A stretch of 64,000 nt of DNA from Caenorhabditis remanei (taxonomy: Eukaryota > Nematoda > Chromadorea > Rhabditida > Rhabditidae): the NCBI RefSeq assembly GCF_010183535.1, contig NC_071331.1, positions 4,526,001 through 4,590,000 on the forward strand, written 5' to 3'. Below are positions 21,900-33,556 of this stretch, piece by piece. The notes beneath the pieces are model-generated. The model made no database searches, was not told where the DNA came from, and saw nothing but the letters and a program-made list of their open reading frames with translations. Made by a program: the position numbers and the translations under genes. Position 1 is the first letter of the stretch. Each line of letters begins with the position of its first letter.

Positions 21900-22856
21900 A
21901 AAAATCGAAAAAGTTAGTCGTACTTCCAAGTCTGGGTATGTCAGTTTGCCCCCTTGTAAAGAAATGCACAGCAAAACATTTTTAACAGCGTTGAATCTCA
22001 CACATGAAAGTTCCCGTGAAAATTAGAGACGCAAAGAAACATGACTTTCAAAATTATCTTTTGCTTCATCAAAATTTACGAAATTGAACAAGATAATACA
22101 AACGATAAATGTCTGGTAGCCAAGTAATGAACAGAAACTCATAAAAAATTAAATTGAAGCTATAACAATGTTTTAATGTGTTCATCGGGTTTCACTCGAA
22201 GGAAAGCTGGAATTGCATATAATTTCCCGACTACATACTTTGAGCGAAAAATGTGCTAGCGCAACGTGGAAAGCGTCAGACAGAAGTCTACTGTGCGCAT
22301 AACGTGATTAAAATGTTTTTACAGAAAAAACCTACTTTTTGGAGATAAAAAATAAGTTTAAGGGACTTTTTCGAAACTTTATTGCTATAACGCACCAAAA
22401 CTTCAGAGAATTAATTGGTAGAGAACGGTAAATCAAATAGATTCAAAAAAGGAAGATCATCTCATTTGTGTGCAACAGAAATGATTGATAAACCTTGTTT
22501 AATAGTGGATCTTTGCGTTTTTGCAGAATTCTTTACGTTTGAATAATAATCAACCGAGAACGAAAAAAACTAAGGAGAGAGAAAAAGAAAATGATGAAGA
22601 ACTACAAAAATGTAAAAAAACCTAATTATTAGAATGACTCAGATACCGCTGAATAGTAAAATTAGTGTTCTTCAAACTTCTCATAAATCTGGAACATAAA
22701 ATATGTGTTCGCTTTTATGATGAATTCAATAAGCTAATTGATTTTATTACATTAATACTGAAAAAAGCGGTAATAGCGTGAAATCTAATAGTAAGATTAA
22801 AAGAACATATTGAAGCAGAAACAATATTTATTTCGAAAAGTGACTTGTAGTATTGC

Positions 22857-22923
22857 ATTGAATTTAGGAAAGGAAAATTATTGCTAGACCATTAGCAATC
22901 ATATTTTGCACTTTTTGAAACAG
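22857..22923 (-). ncRNA. Predicted 21U-RNA (piRNA) locus
   Basis: Exact core on minus at 22916-22923; TAAT initiator, 5' U at 22877 (39 nt). The paralogous position near 26,790 has lost the core. Confidence 0.65.
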
Positions 22924-23130
22924 TACACCTCTTTGTTTTGCAAATTGATGTTTGTAGAACAATGACAAAACGAAAGAAAACCATGATTGAAAAACGATTT
23001 TTAAACATGTGCACAACTACTAAAAAAAATATATCGATGAAAAATGCAAAATGAATTAAATCGCCACTATAAATGACACGTTTCAAAACTATACTTTCGT
23101 TCAAACTATACTTTCGTGATAAAAAAGTTG

Positions 23131-23138
23131 TGAAACAG
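23131..23138 (-). promoter_or_regulatory. 21U-RNA promoter core without a phased initiator
   Basis: Exact core on minus; no YRNT at 37-41 nt (one at 43 nt, 23088). In the paralogous segment (about 26,970) the core is mutated, so this locus may be decaying. Confidence 0.35.
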
Positions 23139-23673
23139 GAAATTCGGAATTGACGTTATCCAATTTCTGATGTCAGAAGACCTTAATAATGATAGTCCGT
23201 TTGAGAGAAAAACATCCCATTTGAAACAAACATCGCTAAACAAATCCAAAAAATAATAGAAAATCATTTTAACGAAAATGTATTGGTTATTGGAACCATT
23301 GGAAAACAGTATTTCTTTAAATTTCTGAGTGGTTATTGTAATGTTAAAAATTCTGATCATTAATCATTACTGTTTTTGAAAATTATCATTTCTTATTCCT
23401 CTTTCCTAAAAATACTTATTTTATTTCAAAGTGAGAGGTAGAACTTCATCAGACATAAAATATCCACAGTTCTAATTGTATTTGAAAGAACAAAATGCAT
23501 ATACATAAAGTCATTTAGTTCAAATATCCTCAACCAATTGACAGCAATGTTTCGAATTGTCTTATTCTGTACCCTACCTACTGATTGGAACATTAGAATT
23601 TCAGCACTTCAATTTATACTGAAAATGTAGTTTTTTAAAAAGAAAAGATATTTATTTTTTCATTTTTTAAAAT

Positions 23674-23742
23674 TTCATTACTATCCGATGACAACTATGC
23701 GTAAATTTATACCGAAGTAAAAATTAGAGCGTTCTGAAACTG
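23674..23742 (-). ncRNA. Candidate 21U-RNA locus, variant core
   Basis: CAGTTTCA on minus at 23735-23742; 5' U at 23694 (41 nt). Confidence 0.4.
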
Positions 23743-23802
23743 AAAAAATTGAAAATGGTGCAGAAACCGGTATAAATATTATGTTATGACAGAATGGTGA
23801 TA

Positions 23803-23869
23803 ATAATGATGTCATTGGATGAACTGCGTTGATAATTAAATAAATGAATAAATTAACCTTCTGAAACTG
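23803..23869 (-). ncRNA. Candidate 21U-RNA locus, variant core
   Basis: CAGTTTCA on minus at 23862-23869; CAGT initiator, 5' U at 23823 (39 nt). Confidence 0.45.
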
Positions 23870-24076
23870 AAAATTTCTTAAATTTTGAGTCACTGTAAGA
23901 AACGTGTTGTTATTTTTTGTTTAGTGAGGTTTACTTATCAAAGTCTGATTTGTAGCAGCTTTAATTAATAATTACAACTGACAAACGGTAATTTTTGGAA
24001 TACTTATTTCAAACACAAAAACAATCCCTGACAAAACAAAAAATCACATGAAAGTGAGAATGCAATCAGGACGTTG

Positions 24077-24084
24077 TGAAACAG
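24077..24084 (-). promoter_or_regulatory. 21U-RNA promoter core, initiator off-phase
   Basis: Exact core on minus; YRNT candidates only at 34 and 42 nt (24043, 24035). Confidence 0.4.
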
Positions 24085-24151
24085 TGGAAACAATTAAAAA
24101 TATGTTTTGGGTATTCGTAGCAAATTGCGATTTATTAATTGTAAGTGAAAA

Positions 24152-24219
24152 GTTAACAAGTTAATCCACATATTGAATATTGCTGTGATGAAAACCGTCT
24201 TGAAACCTTCTTGAAACAG
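24152..24219 (-). ncRNA. Predicted 21U-RNA (piRNA) locus with a paralogue
   Basis: Exact core on minus at 24212-24219; CAAT initiator, 5' U at 24172 (40 nt). The promoter side is clearly homologous to the locus at 27,729-27,796, while the predicted 21-nt bodies differ. Confidence 0.65.
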
Positions 24220-25254
24220 TAAAAAAAACAAAGACCAGGTTCGAATTGATTTCAGAGAATGATAATCGAAACAATTGGTAGCTTGCATATTAATTTATTT
24301 TTCGAAACTAAATAATACCTCCAAGAAATTAGGACATTTTTGAAACTGGCTTTCATGCACTGAAATAGGAACACTGAACCAATAAACGGAAACAAATAAA
24401 AACACTAAAAAGTGATTATCCTGAAACTAGAAAAAGTCATTTCAAACGCTCATCAGTAAAATGGCCTATTTGAATATAACATGGAAAGATCAACAACTTT
24501 GAAAAAAATAAGAGCATTTATGTTTTTCGTAAAACCGATAAAAATTCTGATAGTTGCGGGGAAAATCGTATAGTATTTCTTCTGAAAACCCGAATAGTTT
24601 AGTTGTTTTCTTAATTTTGATAAAGTAATGAAACTATAAGAACACGAAACATTATCTGAATTTGATACTTTATCGCCCATTTAAGAACGCATTTTATAAA
24701 TTAATATTTTGTAACAGAAGAAAAATCTTATGTTCAAGATTTTTTAGTTGGCAAAATTTTCAATTTTTTTGATAAATATGACTGTTTCTAAACATTGATG
24801 TTTTCTAAACCTTGATGCATAACCTCAATTTCAATGTTCTAGTAATATAATTTATAACATAAATCTAATAAAGTTGAATTCTGTCTATGTCTCCCCAACA
24901 TTCTGTTTTTCAGCGAGTCTTCTGATTCAACTCCAGAAGCTTTCGTTTTCATTTTTTCTCAAAGTCCGACCAGGATGAGTGAACAATTTAAAAATAAACC
25001 GTAGCGTTGAAATTTTGTCACGGTTTGTCAATGAGTTCCCGTTTCTACAGCATGTGTTTAATGCATTGCTTATTTGGAAGATGATCCTAGCAGACTCTGA
25101 ACTTTTGGTTAGCTTAGAAACAACTACAAAGCATTCCTATAATGGAAACAAGTGTTAATAATTAAATACCAACCGTGGATCGACTACCCAACAAGATACC
25201 CACCATAATTGAAATGCTCTGGATACATGAGTTTTCAAAATGAAATCAGTCATG

Positions 25255-25321
25255 TTTAATCTTTTGAATTTCTAATCGATAATATTTTCGATATTGAGAG
25301 AAACTACACCAATTGAAACAG
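25255..25321 (-). ncRNA. Predicted 21U-RNA (piRNA) locus
   Basis: Exact core on minus at 25314-25321; CGAT initiator, 5' U at 25275 (39 nt). Confidence 0.65.
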
Positions 25322-25520
25322 TAACTTCCGGGCAGTGATTTTGTTATTATGGCATCTGTCGGCCACTCAGATTTTCTGTGGTATGAGACTGATCAGACAC
25401 CTTTATTGGTTATTTAAAAAGGAAAGTCTCCTTCCATTTTCGAACATTGCCGCAAGGAATGGGCGTGGTCGCCGCAAAAAATGAGGCGAACTTTCCTTGA
25501 ACAGAGAAATTTGAATTTAT

Positions 25521-25586
25521 AATAAATAATTGATGCTGTCAATACCGATCTAACTTTTTTTGTTTCTTACGCCATTCCTGAAACAG
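25521..25586 (-). ncRNA. Predicted 21U-RNA (piRNA) locus
   Basis: Exact core on minus at 25579-25586; TATT initiator, 5' U at 25541 (38 nt). Confidence 0.65.
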
Positions 25587-25715
25587 TCCTTCCTCACAAA
25601 AATGGGAAACTTAGACATTTTCAATGACAACTCCGATCTGTCCTTATAGCTGAAAACCCTAGAAGCAGAAAAAAATACAAATGGTTACTTTTTTTTAATT
25701 CGAGGATTCAAAGTA

Positions 25716-25783
25716 CTGTTTCAGTGGCTCGTTATCAGAAAACCATTTTTCTTGGAACTCAATTTGAACGTGTATGTTTTTTT
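25716..25783 (+). ncRNA. Predicted 21U-RNA (piRNA) locus
   Basis: Exact core at 25716-25723; CAAT initiator, 5' U at 25763 (40 nt). It marks the switch from the long minus-strand run. Confidence 0.6.
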
Positions 25784-26542
25784 CGAAAATTTTCTTGTTA
25801 CACCCGTAACATTATGAGATAACGTTCATAATATTTCAGAAGTTTACAATAGGAAGTGTTTTAACCGAAATGGGTGTAAGCGTAAATATGACATCGATGA
25901 AACAAACATCGAGTACAATTATCAAGATTGCTGTAGCTGGACATTTTGAAAATGTTGTCTAATTTTCAGATAAATATACAGAACTTACAAAAAAACAAAC
26001 ACTAAGACAAACGGCATAACATTGCAAACTTTCAGAAAATCACATTTTGATACAGAAAAATATTCAATCAAAATCTAAAAAACACGAATGGTGCAACAAA
26101 TGATATACAATTTCAGATACATCATCTCTGTTCTATTGTGATGTGACTAACAATGTCTGTGCGGGTAATTTAGGCCAATATACGAGTCTGTCCACTGTAA
26201 ACGGGAGATATAACAGTTTTCGAAAGAGAAACCACAATAACACTTGTTACTTTCAACCTTTTCTGAAGTTTCGAAACACGAATGATTGTGGGAATAGGTT
26301 CAAATCCAGGGTACCTAACTTCCAAAAAATACATGTGCCCTTAACACAAACGAATAAAAAAAACTGTAATAATTTCCCCAAGCGAATGACAAAAACTGAT
26401 TTGAAATAAATCCTACAATTTTAAATATTCTGAAAACAGTAATATTTCATCGCGTACATTAATTACAGTGCTGCTCAAAAGTATATCAAAGGCGTATTGT
26501 GGTCTGTTGTGATGTTTTCATATAAAAAAAAACAAATAAATA

Positions 26543-26681
26543 TTAGCACGCCACGCTTCTTACAACCGCGCTCTACCGAAACCGAAAAAAATCGTGTGCG
26601 AAATTGAGAGACTCAGAGAAAAAGAGAGATTTCTCAAGGGGATTTCGGTGGAGCGCAGTTGTAAGAGCTGTGCCGAGCTAA
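26543..26681. mobile_element. TA-flanked MITE, TTAGC ends
   Basis: 139 bp with TA at both sides (26,541-26,542 and 26,682-26,683). Inverted ends are TTAGCACG/GAGCTAA, continuing CTTACAACCGCGCTCTACCG against CGGTGGAGCGCAGTTGTAAG. A diverged copy of this element sits at about 37,697-38,090, split there by another MITE. Confidence 0.7.
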
Positions 26682-27182
26682 TAAACATTTTGAAACAAAT
26701 ACAATATTTGATTCGAAAAAATGAAGACTTGTATTATTGCCATGCAATTATGGTGAAAGAAGTGATTGCTAGACCATTTATTCAATTTTTTATTTCGTAA
26801 ATTGATCATAAACCACTCAATAACAAAATGGGAGCACACCATAATTTGAAAACATTTTGAAACATAAAATATAACAACGAGAAAATAAATCGATGAAATA
26901 TGCAAATAAATTCATAACTATACTTCACTATAACAGATACGTTCACACTATACTTTTGTGATGAAAAAGTTGTACAACAGCAAATTTGGAATTGATGTTA
27001 TCCAATTTCAAACGACTAAAGATAATGATAATGATATTAGTTTTTTTGAGAGATAAAAACATTACTTTAAAACAGGAATCGCTAAACAAAACCTCAAAAA
27101 AGAAGATTGAAGTGAAAGAAGCTGCGAATGCTGGAAAACTACAGTGAACAATTTATTAACCTTTACGTATCGAGCATGCGTA

Positions 27183-27210
27183 AATAAATAATAATAATAA
27201 TAATAATAAC
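27183..27210. repeat. (AAT)n microsatellite
   Basis: About eight AAT/ATA triplets in a row, in the insertion that separates the two copies of duplication B. Confidence 0.8.
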
Positions 27211-27728
27211 AATTTCCGGTGGAAAAACATGTTATGTGCGTGCGAACTAGATGAGAAATCATTTTAACGGAAATGAATTGGTTATTGAGATCATTAAGAA
27301 ACAGTATTTATAAAAAATTTCTGAGTGGTAATTGTACTGTCAGCAATTCTGATGATTAACAATTACTGTTTTCAAAAGTTCATATTTCTTATCCTTCTTT
27401 CCTAATAACTCTGATTTTTACAATGAAAGTGGGCGGCAGAACTTCATCAAACCAAAAATATCTACAGTTCTTATTGTACTTGAAAGAACGAAATTTTAAA
27501 TTAACCTATTTTGTAAATTCCACAAATGGAAACAGTTTAATTCTATTTTATTACTGTCTGGCCACTTTACATTTTTCAATAACCTATTTCGAAACCGCAA
27601 ATGAACAACACTCAACCGAATCACAAAAACACTTCAGAATTAAAATTGCTTAAATTTTGAGTCAGGGTTAACTTTTCAAAAAAGCGAGATCTTGTTTTTT
27701 TTTGTTTAATGTTATATTAAATGGGATA

Positions 27729-27796
27729 TTAAAACAAAATCACATGAAAATAAATACTGTTGTGATGAATACGGTCTTGAGACCTTCCTGAAACAG
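27729..27796 (-). ncRNA. Predicted 21U-RNA (piRNA) locus, paralogue of 24,152
   Basis: Exact core on minus at 27789-27796; TATT initiator, 5' U at 27749, again 40 nt from the core as in its paralogue. Confidence 0.65.
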
Positions 27797-28028
27797 TGAA
27801 CAAACAAAGAATAGGTAAGAATTGATTTCAGTGAATGAAAATTGAAACAACTAGATGATTGCATACCAAAACTGAACAACACCATCAAGAACTCAAAATC
27901 CTTTTGAAACGGGCTTTTATGCACTGAATTATTATAGAAGCACTGGACCAATAAACGAAAACAAGTGAAAATATTAAAACGTGATTATTCTAAAAAAAAT
28001 CACTTCAAACCCTGATCAATAAGAAGTT

Positions 28029-28096
28029 TTTCATATCAAAATCGGTATACCAAAACTGAACAACACCTTCAAGAAATCAAAACCCTTTTGAAACTG
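28029..28096 (-). ncRNA. Candidate 21U-RNA locus, variant core
   Basis: CAGTTTCA on minus at 28089-28096; 5' U at 28049 (40 nt). Paralogous cores are TGAAACTG at 24,341 and TGAAACGG at 27,905 (plus-strand spelling). Confidence 0.45.
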
Positions 28097-28151
28097 GCTT
28101 TTATGCACTGAACAAAAAGCACTGAACAATAAACAAATAAAAATATTATAA

Positions 28152-28380
28152 ACCAGCCTCTCTTCCCCGCCTTCGGCGGGTTCAGTCGGCTGGCCTCTTC
28201 TCATTTACATGGCAACCCTTTTTCAAATGTGCCTGCATGGCCGAGTGGTCTAAAGCGGCGGTCGTGTTCAAAGCACGCTAGTTCGGTTTTGCCCGCTGGC
28301 TCAGTTTCTCTTCTCTTTCCAAAACCGTTGCGGACAGCGCCTCAGACAACGCCCAGTTGTCTTTTATATATAAGAATGAC
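28152..28380 (+). mobile_element. tRNA-headed GC-rich repeat (SINE-like), copy C
   Basis: Uninterrupted relative of 4439-5728 and 17,041-17,270, with tRNA-like 5' half at about 28,232-28,262 and the TTGTCTTTTATATATAAG tail. A further GC-rich hairpin follows (CCCGCCTCCCGGCGGGC, near 28,387-28,405). Confidence 0.65.
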
Positions 28381-28564
28381 TAGCGTCCCCCGCCTCCCGG
28401 CGGGCTCCGCAGTACTCGGCTGCGCCTCGTGCGCGGTGCTTTGCAAGTTTTATATTTAAAAATTAGCTTGCTCGATTTGAAGGAAATTGAAGAACGTCCA
28501 GCTTTTGAGTTCAAAACTATGACACCGATTGGCTTTATTTTTCACTTGTTCGTGCAGAAAATTC

Positions 28565-28650
28565 GAAACTTTTACAACCAGTCGGTTCACGTCGTCTAAC
28601 GGCGACTAAACCTTCTTCTCAACGCCCCTTCTGGGTTCTACAGTGGATCG
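28565..28650 (+). repeat. Short dispersed repeat shared with 41,800-41,880
   Basis: Both places read CAGTCGGTT-ACGTCG followed by GGCGACTAAACC and an imperfect C-rich tail ending in TTCTACAG or TTTTACAG. Nature unknown. Confidence 0.45.
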
Positions 28651-28661
28651 TAATTAAATTT

Positions 28662-31600
28662 CTCTATTTTTCCCGAATCCAATGATATCAAAAATCCTTC
28701 ACGTCTTCACATTTTAGAAAATGGCTCATAACTTTTATGACGGTGATCAATCCAGAAACGGACACACGTTTGGAATCCTCTATTTTTCCCTCAAAAAATC
28801 CTTCACGTCTTCACATTTTAGAAAATGGCCCATAACTTTTTATGACGTGGATCAATCCAGAAACGGACCACACGTTTGGAATCCTCTATTTTTCCCGAAT
28901 CTAATAACATCAAAAAATCCTTCACGTCTTCACATTTTAGAAAATGGCTCATAACTTTTTATGACGTGGATCAATCCAGAAACGGACCACACGTTTAGAA
29001 TCCTCTATTTTTCCCGAATCTAATAACATCGAAAAATCCTTCACGTCTTCACATTTTAGAAAATGGCCCATAACTTTTTATGACGTGGATCAATCCAGAA
29101 ACGGACCACACGTTTGGAATCCTCTATTTTTCCCGAATCTAATAACATCAAAAAATCCTTCACGTCTTCACATTTTAGAAAATGGCTCATAACTTTTTAT
29201 GACGTGGATCAATCCAGAAACGGACCACACGTTTAGAATCCTCTATTTTTCCCGAATCCAATGATATCAAAAAATCCTTCACGTCTTCACATTTTAGAAA
29301 ATGGCTCATAACTTTTTATGATGTGGATCAATCCAGAAACGGACCACACGTTTAGAATCCTCTATTTTTCCCGAATCTAATAACATCAAAAAATCCTTCA
29401 CGTCTTCACATTTTAGAAAATGGCTCATAACTTTTTATGACGTGGATCAATCCAGAAACGGACCACACGTTTGGAATCCTCTATTTTTCCCGAATCTAAT
29501 AACATCAAAAAATCCTTCACGTCTTCACATTTTAGAAAATGGCCCATAACTTTTTATGACGTGGATCAATCCAGAAACGGACCACACGTTTGGAATCCTC
29601 TATTTTTCCCGAATCTAATAACATCAAAAAATCCTTCACGTCTTCACATTTTAGAAAATGGCTCATAACTTTTTATGACGTGGATCAATCCAGAAACGGA
29701 CCACACGTTTAGAATCCTCTATTTTTCCCGAATCTAATAACATCAAAAAATCCTTCACGTCTTCACATTTTAGAAAATGGCTCATAACTTTTTATGACGT
29801 GGATCAATCCAGAAACGGACCACACGTTTGGAATCCTCTATTTTTCCCGAATCTAATAACATCAAAAAATCCTTCACGTCTTCACATTTTAGAAAATGGC
29901 TCATAACTTTTTATGACGTGGATCAATCCAGAAACGGACCACACGTTTAGAATCCTCTATTTTTCCCGAATCTAATAACATCAAAAAATCCTTCACGTCT
30001 TCACATTTTAGAAAATGGCTCATAACTTTTTATGACGTGGATCAATCCAGAAACGGACCACACGTTTGGAATCCTCTATTTTTCCCGAATCTAATAAAAT
30101 CAAAAAATCCTTCACGTCTTCACATTTTAGAAAATGGCCCATAACTTTTTATGACGTGGATCAATCCAGAAACGGACCACACGTTTGGAATCCTCTATTT
30201 TTCCCGAATCTAATAACATCAAAAAATCCTTCACGTCTTCACATTTTAGAAAATGGCTCATAACTTTTTATGACGTGGATCAATCTAGAAACGGACCACA
30301 CGTTTAGAATCCTCTATTTTTCCCGAATCTAATAACATCAAAAAATCCTTCACGTCTTCACATTTTAGAAAATGGCTCATAACTTTTTATGACGTGGATC
30401 AATCCAGAAACGGACCACACGTTTGGAATCCTCTATTTTTCCCGAATCTAATAACATCAAAAAATCCTTCACGTCTTCACATTTTAGAAAATGGCTCATA
30501 ACTTTTTATGACGTGGATCAATCCAGAAACGGACCACACGTTTGGAATCCTCTATTTTTCCCGAATCCAATGATATCAAAAAATCCTTCACGTCTTCACA
30601 TTTTAGAAAATGGCTCATAACTTTTTATGACGTGGATCAATCCAGAAACGGACCACACGTTTGGAATCCTCTATTTTTCCCGAATCTAATAACATCAAAA
30701 AATCCTTCACGTCTTCACATTTTAGAAAATGGCTCATAACTTTTTATGACGTGGATCAATCCAGAAACGGACCACACGTTTGGAATCCTCTATTTTTCCC
30801 GAATCCAATGATATCAAAAAATCCTTCACGTCTTCACATTTTAGAAAATGGCTCATAACTTTTTATGACGTGGATCAATCCAGAAACGGACCACACGTTT
30901 AGAATCCTCTATTTTTCCCGAATCCAATGATATCAAAAAATCCTTCACGTCTTCACATTTTAGAAAATGGCTCATAACTTTTTATGACGTGGATCAATCC
31001 AGAAACGGACCACACGTTTGGAATCCTCTATTTTTCCCGAATCCAATGATATCAAAAAATCCTTCACGTCTTCACATTTTAGAAAATGGCTCATAACTTT
31101 TTATGACGTGGATCAATCCAGAAACGGACCACACGTTTGGAATCCTCTATTTTTCCCGAATCCAATAACATCAAAAAATCCTTCACGTCTTCACATTTTA
31201 GAAAATGGCTCATAACTTTTTATGACGTGGATCAATCCAGAAACGGACCACACGTTTGGAATCCTCTATTTTTCTCGAATCTAATAACATCAAAAAATCC
31301 TTCACGTCTTCACATTTTAGAAAATGGCTCATAACTTTTTATGACGTGGATCAATCCAGAAACGGACCACACGTTTAGAATCCTCTATTTTTCCCGAATC
31401 TAATAACATCAAAAAATCCTTCACGTCTTCACATTTTAGAAAATGGCTCATAACTTTTTATGACGTGGATCAATCCAGAAACGGACCACACGTTTGGAAT
31501 CCTCTATTTTTCCCGAATCTAATAACATCAAAAAATCCTTCACGTCTTCACATTTTAGAAAATGGCTCATAACTTTCTATGACGTGGATCAATCCAGAAA

Positions 31601-33556
31601 CGGACCACACGTTTAGAATCCTCTATTTTTCCCGAATCTAATAACATCAAAAAATCCTTCACGTCTTCACATTTTAGAAAATGGCTCATAACTTTTTATG
31701 ACGTGGATCAATCCAGAAACGGACCACACGTTTAGAATCCTCTATTTTTCCCGAATCCAATGATATCAAAAAATCCTTCACGTCTTCACATTTTAGAAAA
31801 CGGCTCATAACTTTTTATGGCGTGGATCAATCCAGAAACGGACCACACGTTTAGAATCCTCTATTTTTCCCGAATCTAATAACATCAAAAAATCCTTCAC
31901 GTCTTCACATTTTAGAAAATGGCTCATAACTTTTTATGACGTGGATCAATCCAGAAACGGACCACACGTTTGGAATCCTCTATTTTTCCCGAATCTAATA
32001 ACATCAAAAAATCCTTCACGTCTTCACATTTTAGAAAATGGCCCATAACTTTTTATGACGTGGATCAATCCAGAAACGGACCACACGTTTGGAATCCTCT
32101 ATTTTTCCCGAATCTAATAACATCAAAAAATCCTTCACGTCTTCACATTTTAGAAAATGGCTCATAACTTTTTATGACGTGGATCAATCCAGAAACGGAC
32201 AACACGTTTGGAATCCTCTATTTTTCCCGAATCTAATAACATCAAAAAATCCTTCACGTCTTCACATTTTAGAAAATGGCCCATAACTTTTTATGACGTG
32301 GATCAATCCAGAAACGGACCACACGTTTAGAATCCTCTATTTTTCTCGAATCTAATAACATCAAAAAATCCTTCACGTCTTCACATTTTAGAAAATGGCT
32401 CATAACTTTTTATGACGTGGATCAATCCAGAAACGGACCACACGTTTAGAATCCTCTATTTTTCCCGAATCTAATAACATCAAAAAATCCTTCACGTCTT
32501 CACATTTTAGAAAATGGCTCATAACTTTTTATGACGTGGATCAATCCAGAAACGGACCACACGTTTAGAATCCTCTATTTTTCCCGAATCTAATAACATC
32601 AAAAAATCCTTCACGTCTTCACATTTTAGAAAATGGCTCATAACTTTTTATGACGTGGATCAATCCAGAAACGGACCACACGTTTAGAATCCTCTATTTT
32701 TCCCGAATCTAATAACATCAAAAAATCCTTCACGTCTTCACATTTTAGAAAATGGCTCATAACTTTTTATGACGTGGATCAATCCAGAAACGGACCACAC
32801 GTTTAGAATCCTCTATTTTTCCCGAATCTAATAACATCAAAAAATCCTTCACGTCTTCACATTTTAGAAAATGGCTCATAACTTTTTATGACGTGGATCA
32901 ATCCAGAAACGGACCACACGTTTAGAATCCTCTATTTTTCCCGAATCTAATAACATCAAAAAATCCTTCACGTCTTCACATTTTAGAAAATGGCTCATAA
33001 CTTTTTATGACGTGGATCAATCCAGAAACGGACCATACGTTTGGAATCCTCTATTTTTCCCGAATCTAATAACATCAAAAAATCCTTCACGTCTTCACAT
33101 TTTAGAAAATGGCCCATAACTTTTTATGACGTGGATCAATCCAGAAACGGACCACACGTTTGGAATCCTCTATTTTTCCCGAATCTAATAACATCAAAAA
33201 ATCCTTCACGTCTTCACATTTTAGAAAATGGCTCATAACTTTTTATGACGTGGATCAATCCAGAAACGGACAACACGTTTGGAATCCTCTATTTTTCCCG
33301 AATCTAATAACATCAAAAAATCCTTCACGTCTTCACATTTTAGAAAATGGCCCATAACTTTTTATGACGTGGATCAATCCAGAAACGGACCATACGTTTG
33401 GAATCCTCTATTTTTCCCGAATCTAATAACATCAAAAAATCCTTCACGTCTTCACATTTTAGAAAATGGCTCATAACTTTTTATGACGTGGATCAATCCA
33501 GAAACGGACCATACGTTTGGAATCCTCTATTTTTCCCGAATCCGATGATATCGAAA
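28662..33556. repeat. 119-bp minisatellite, about 41 units
   Basis: Tandem array of a 119-bp unit beginning CTCTATTTTTCCCGAATC and including CACGTCTTCACATTTTAG, ATGACGTGGATCAATCCAG and ACGGACCACACGTTT. The first units are 116 and 106 bp; from 29,003 onward the step is a regular 119, ending in a partial unit at 33,524. Few variant sites recur: GGAATCC or AGAATCC, GCTCAT or GCCCAT, TCTAATAACATC or TCCAATGATATC. Identity between units is very high. The repeated 65-aa open frames are a by-product: 119 is not a multiple of 3, so frames shift each unit and always stop. Confidence 0.95.

Larger units (their letters stand above)
22850..24700. repeat. Segmental duplication B, left copy
   Basis: Collinear, diverged match to 26,690-28,130. 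Anchors include TTGCTAGACCATT, TTATCCAATTTC, TTTCTGAGTGGTNATTGTA, TGAAAACCGTCTTGA against TGAATACGGTCTTGA, and GGCTTTNATGCACTGAA. A third, more distant relative lies near 62,160-62,620. There are no exons in any copy; the conserved content appears to be piRNA-type loci. Confidence 0.65.
24860..26540. repeat. Segmental duplication A, left copy
   Basis: Collinear, diverged match to about 35,510-37,700. Anchors: AATAAAGTTGAATTCTGTCT, CTTAGAAACAACTACAAA, GTAGCTGGACATTTTGAAAA, TCTGTTCTATTGTGATGTGA, and a B-box-like GGTTCAAATCCA near 26,299. A degenerate palindrome with AAGGAAAG ends (about 25,418-25,495) also has its partner at 35,846-35,953. Confidence 0.65.
26690..28130. repeat. Segmental duplication B, right copy
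   Basis: Partner of 22,850-24,700. It carries an extra ~130-bp insertion (about 27,110-27,250) that includes an AAT microsatellite at 27,183-27,210. Its right end contains an additional tandem copy of about 183 bp (27,868-27,965 against 28,048-28,150, shared ACCAAAACTGAACAACACC). Confidence 0.65.

Noticed and set aside
28662..33556. CRISPR-like array (regular 119-bp repeats)
   Set aside because: The whole unit repeats with no unique spacers, in nematode-type nuclear DNA; it is a minisatellite.
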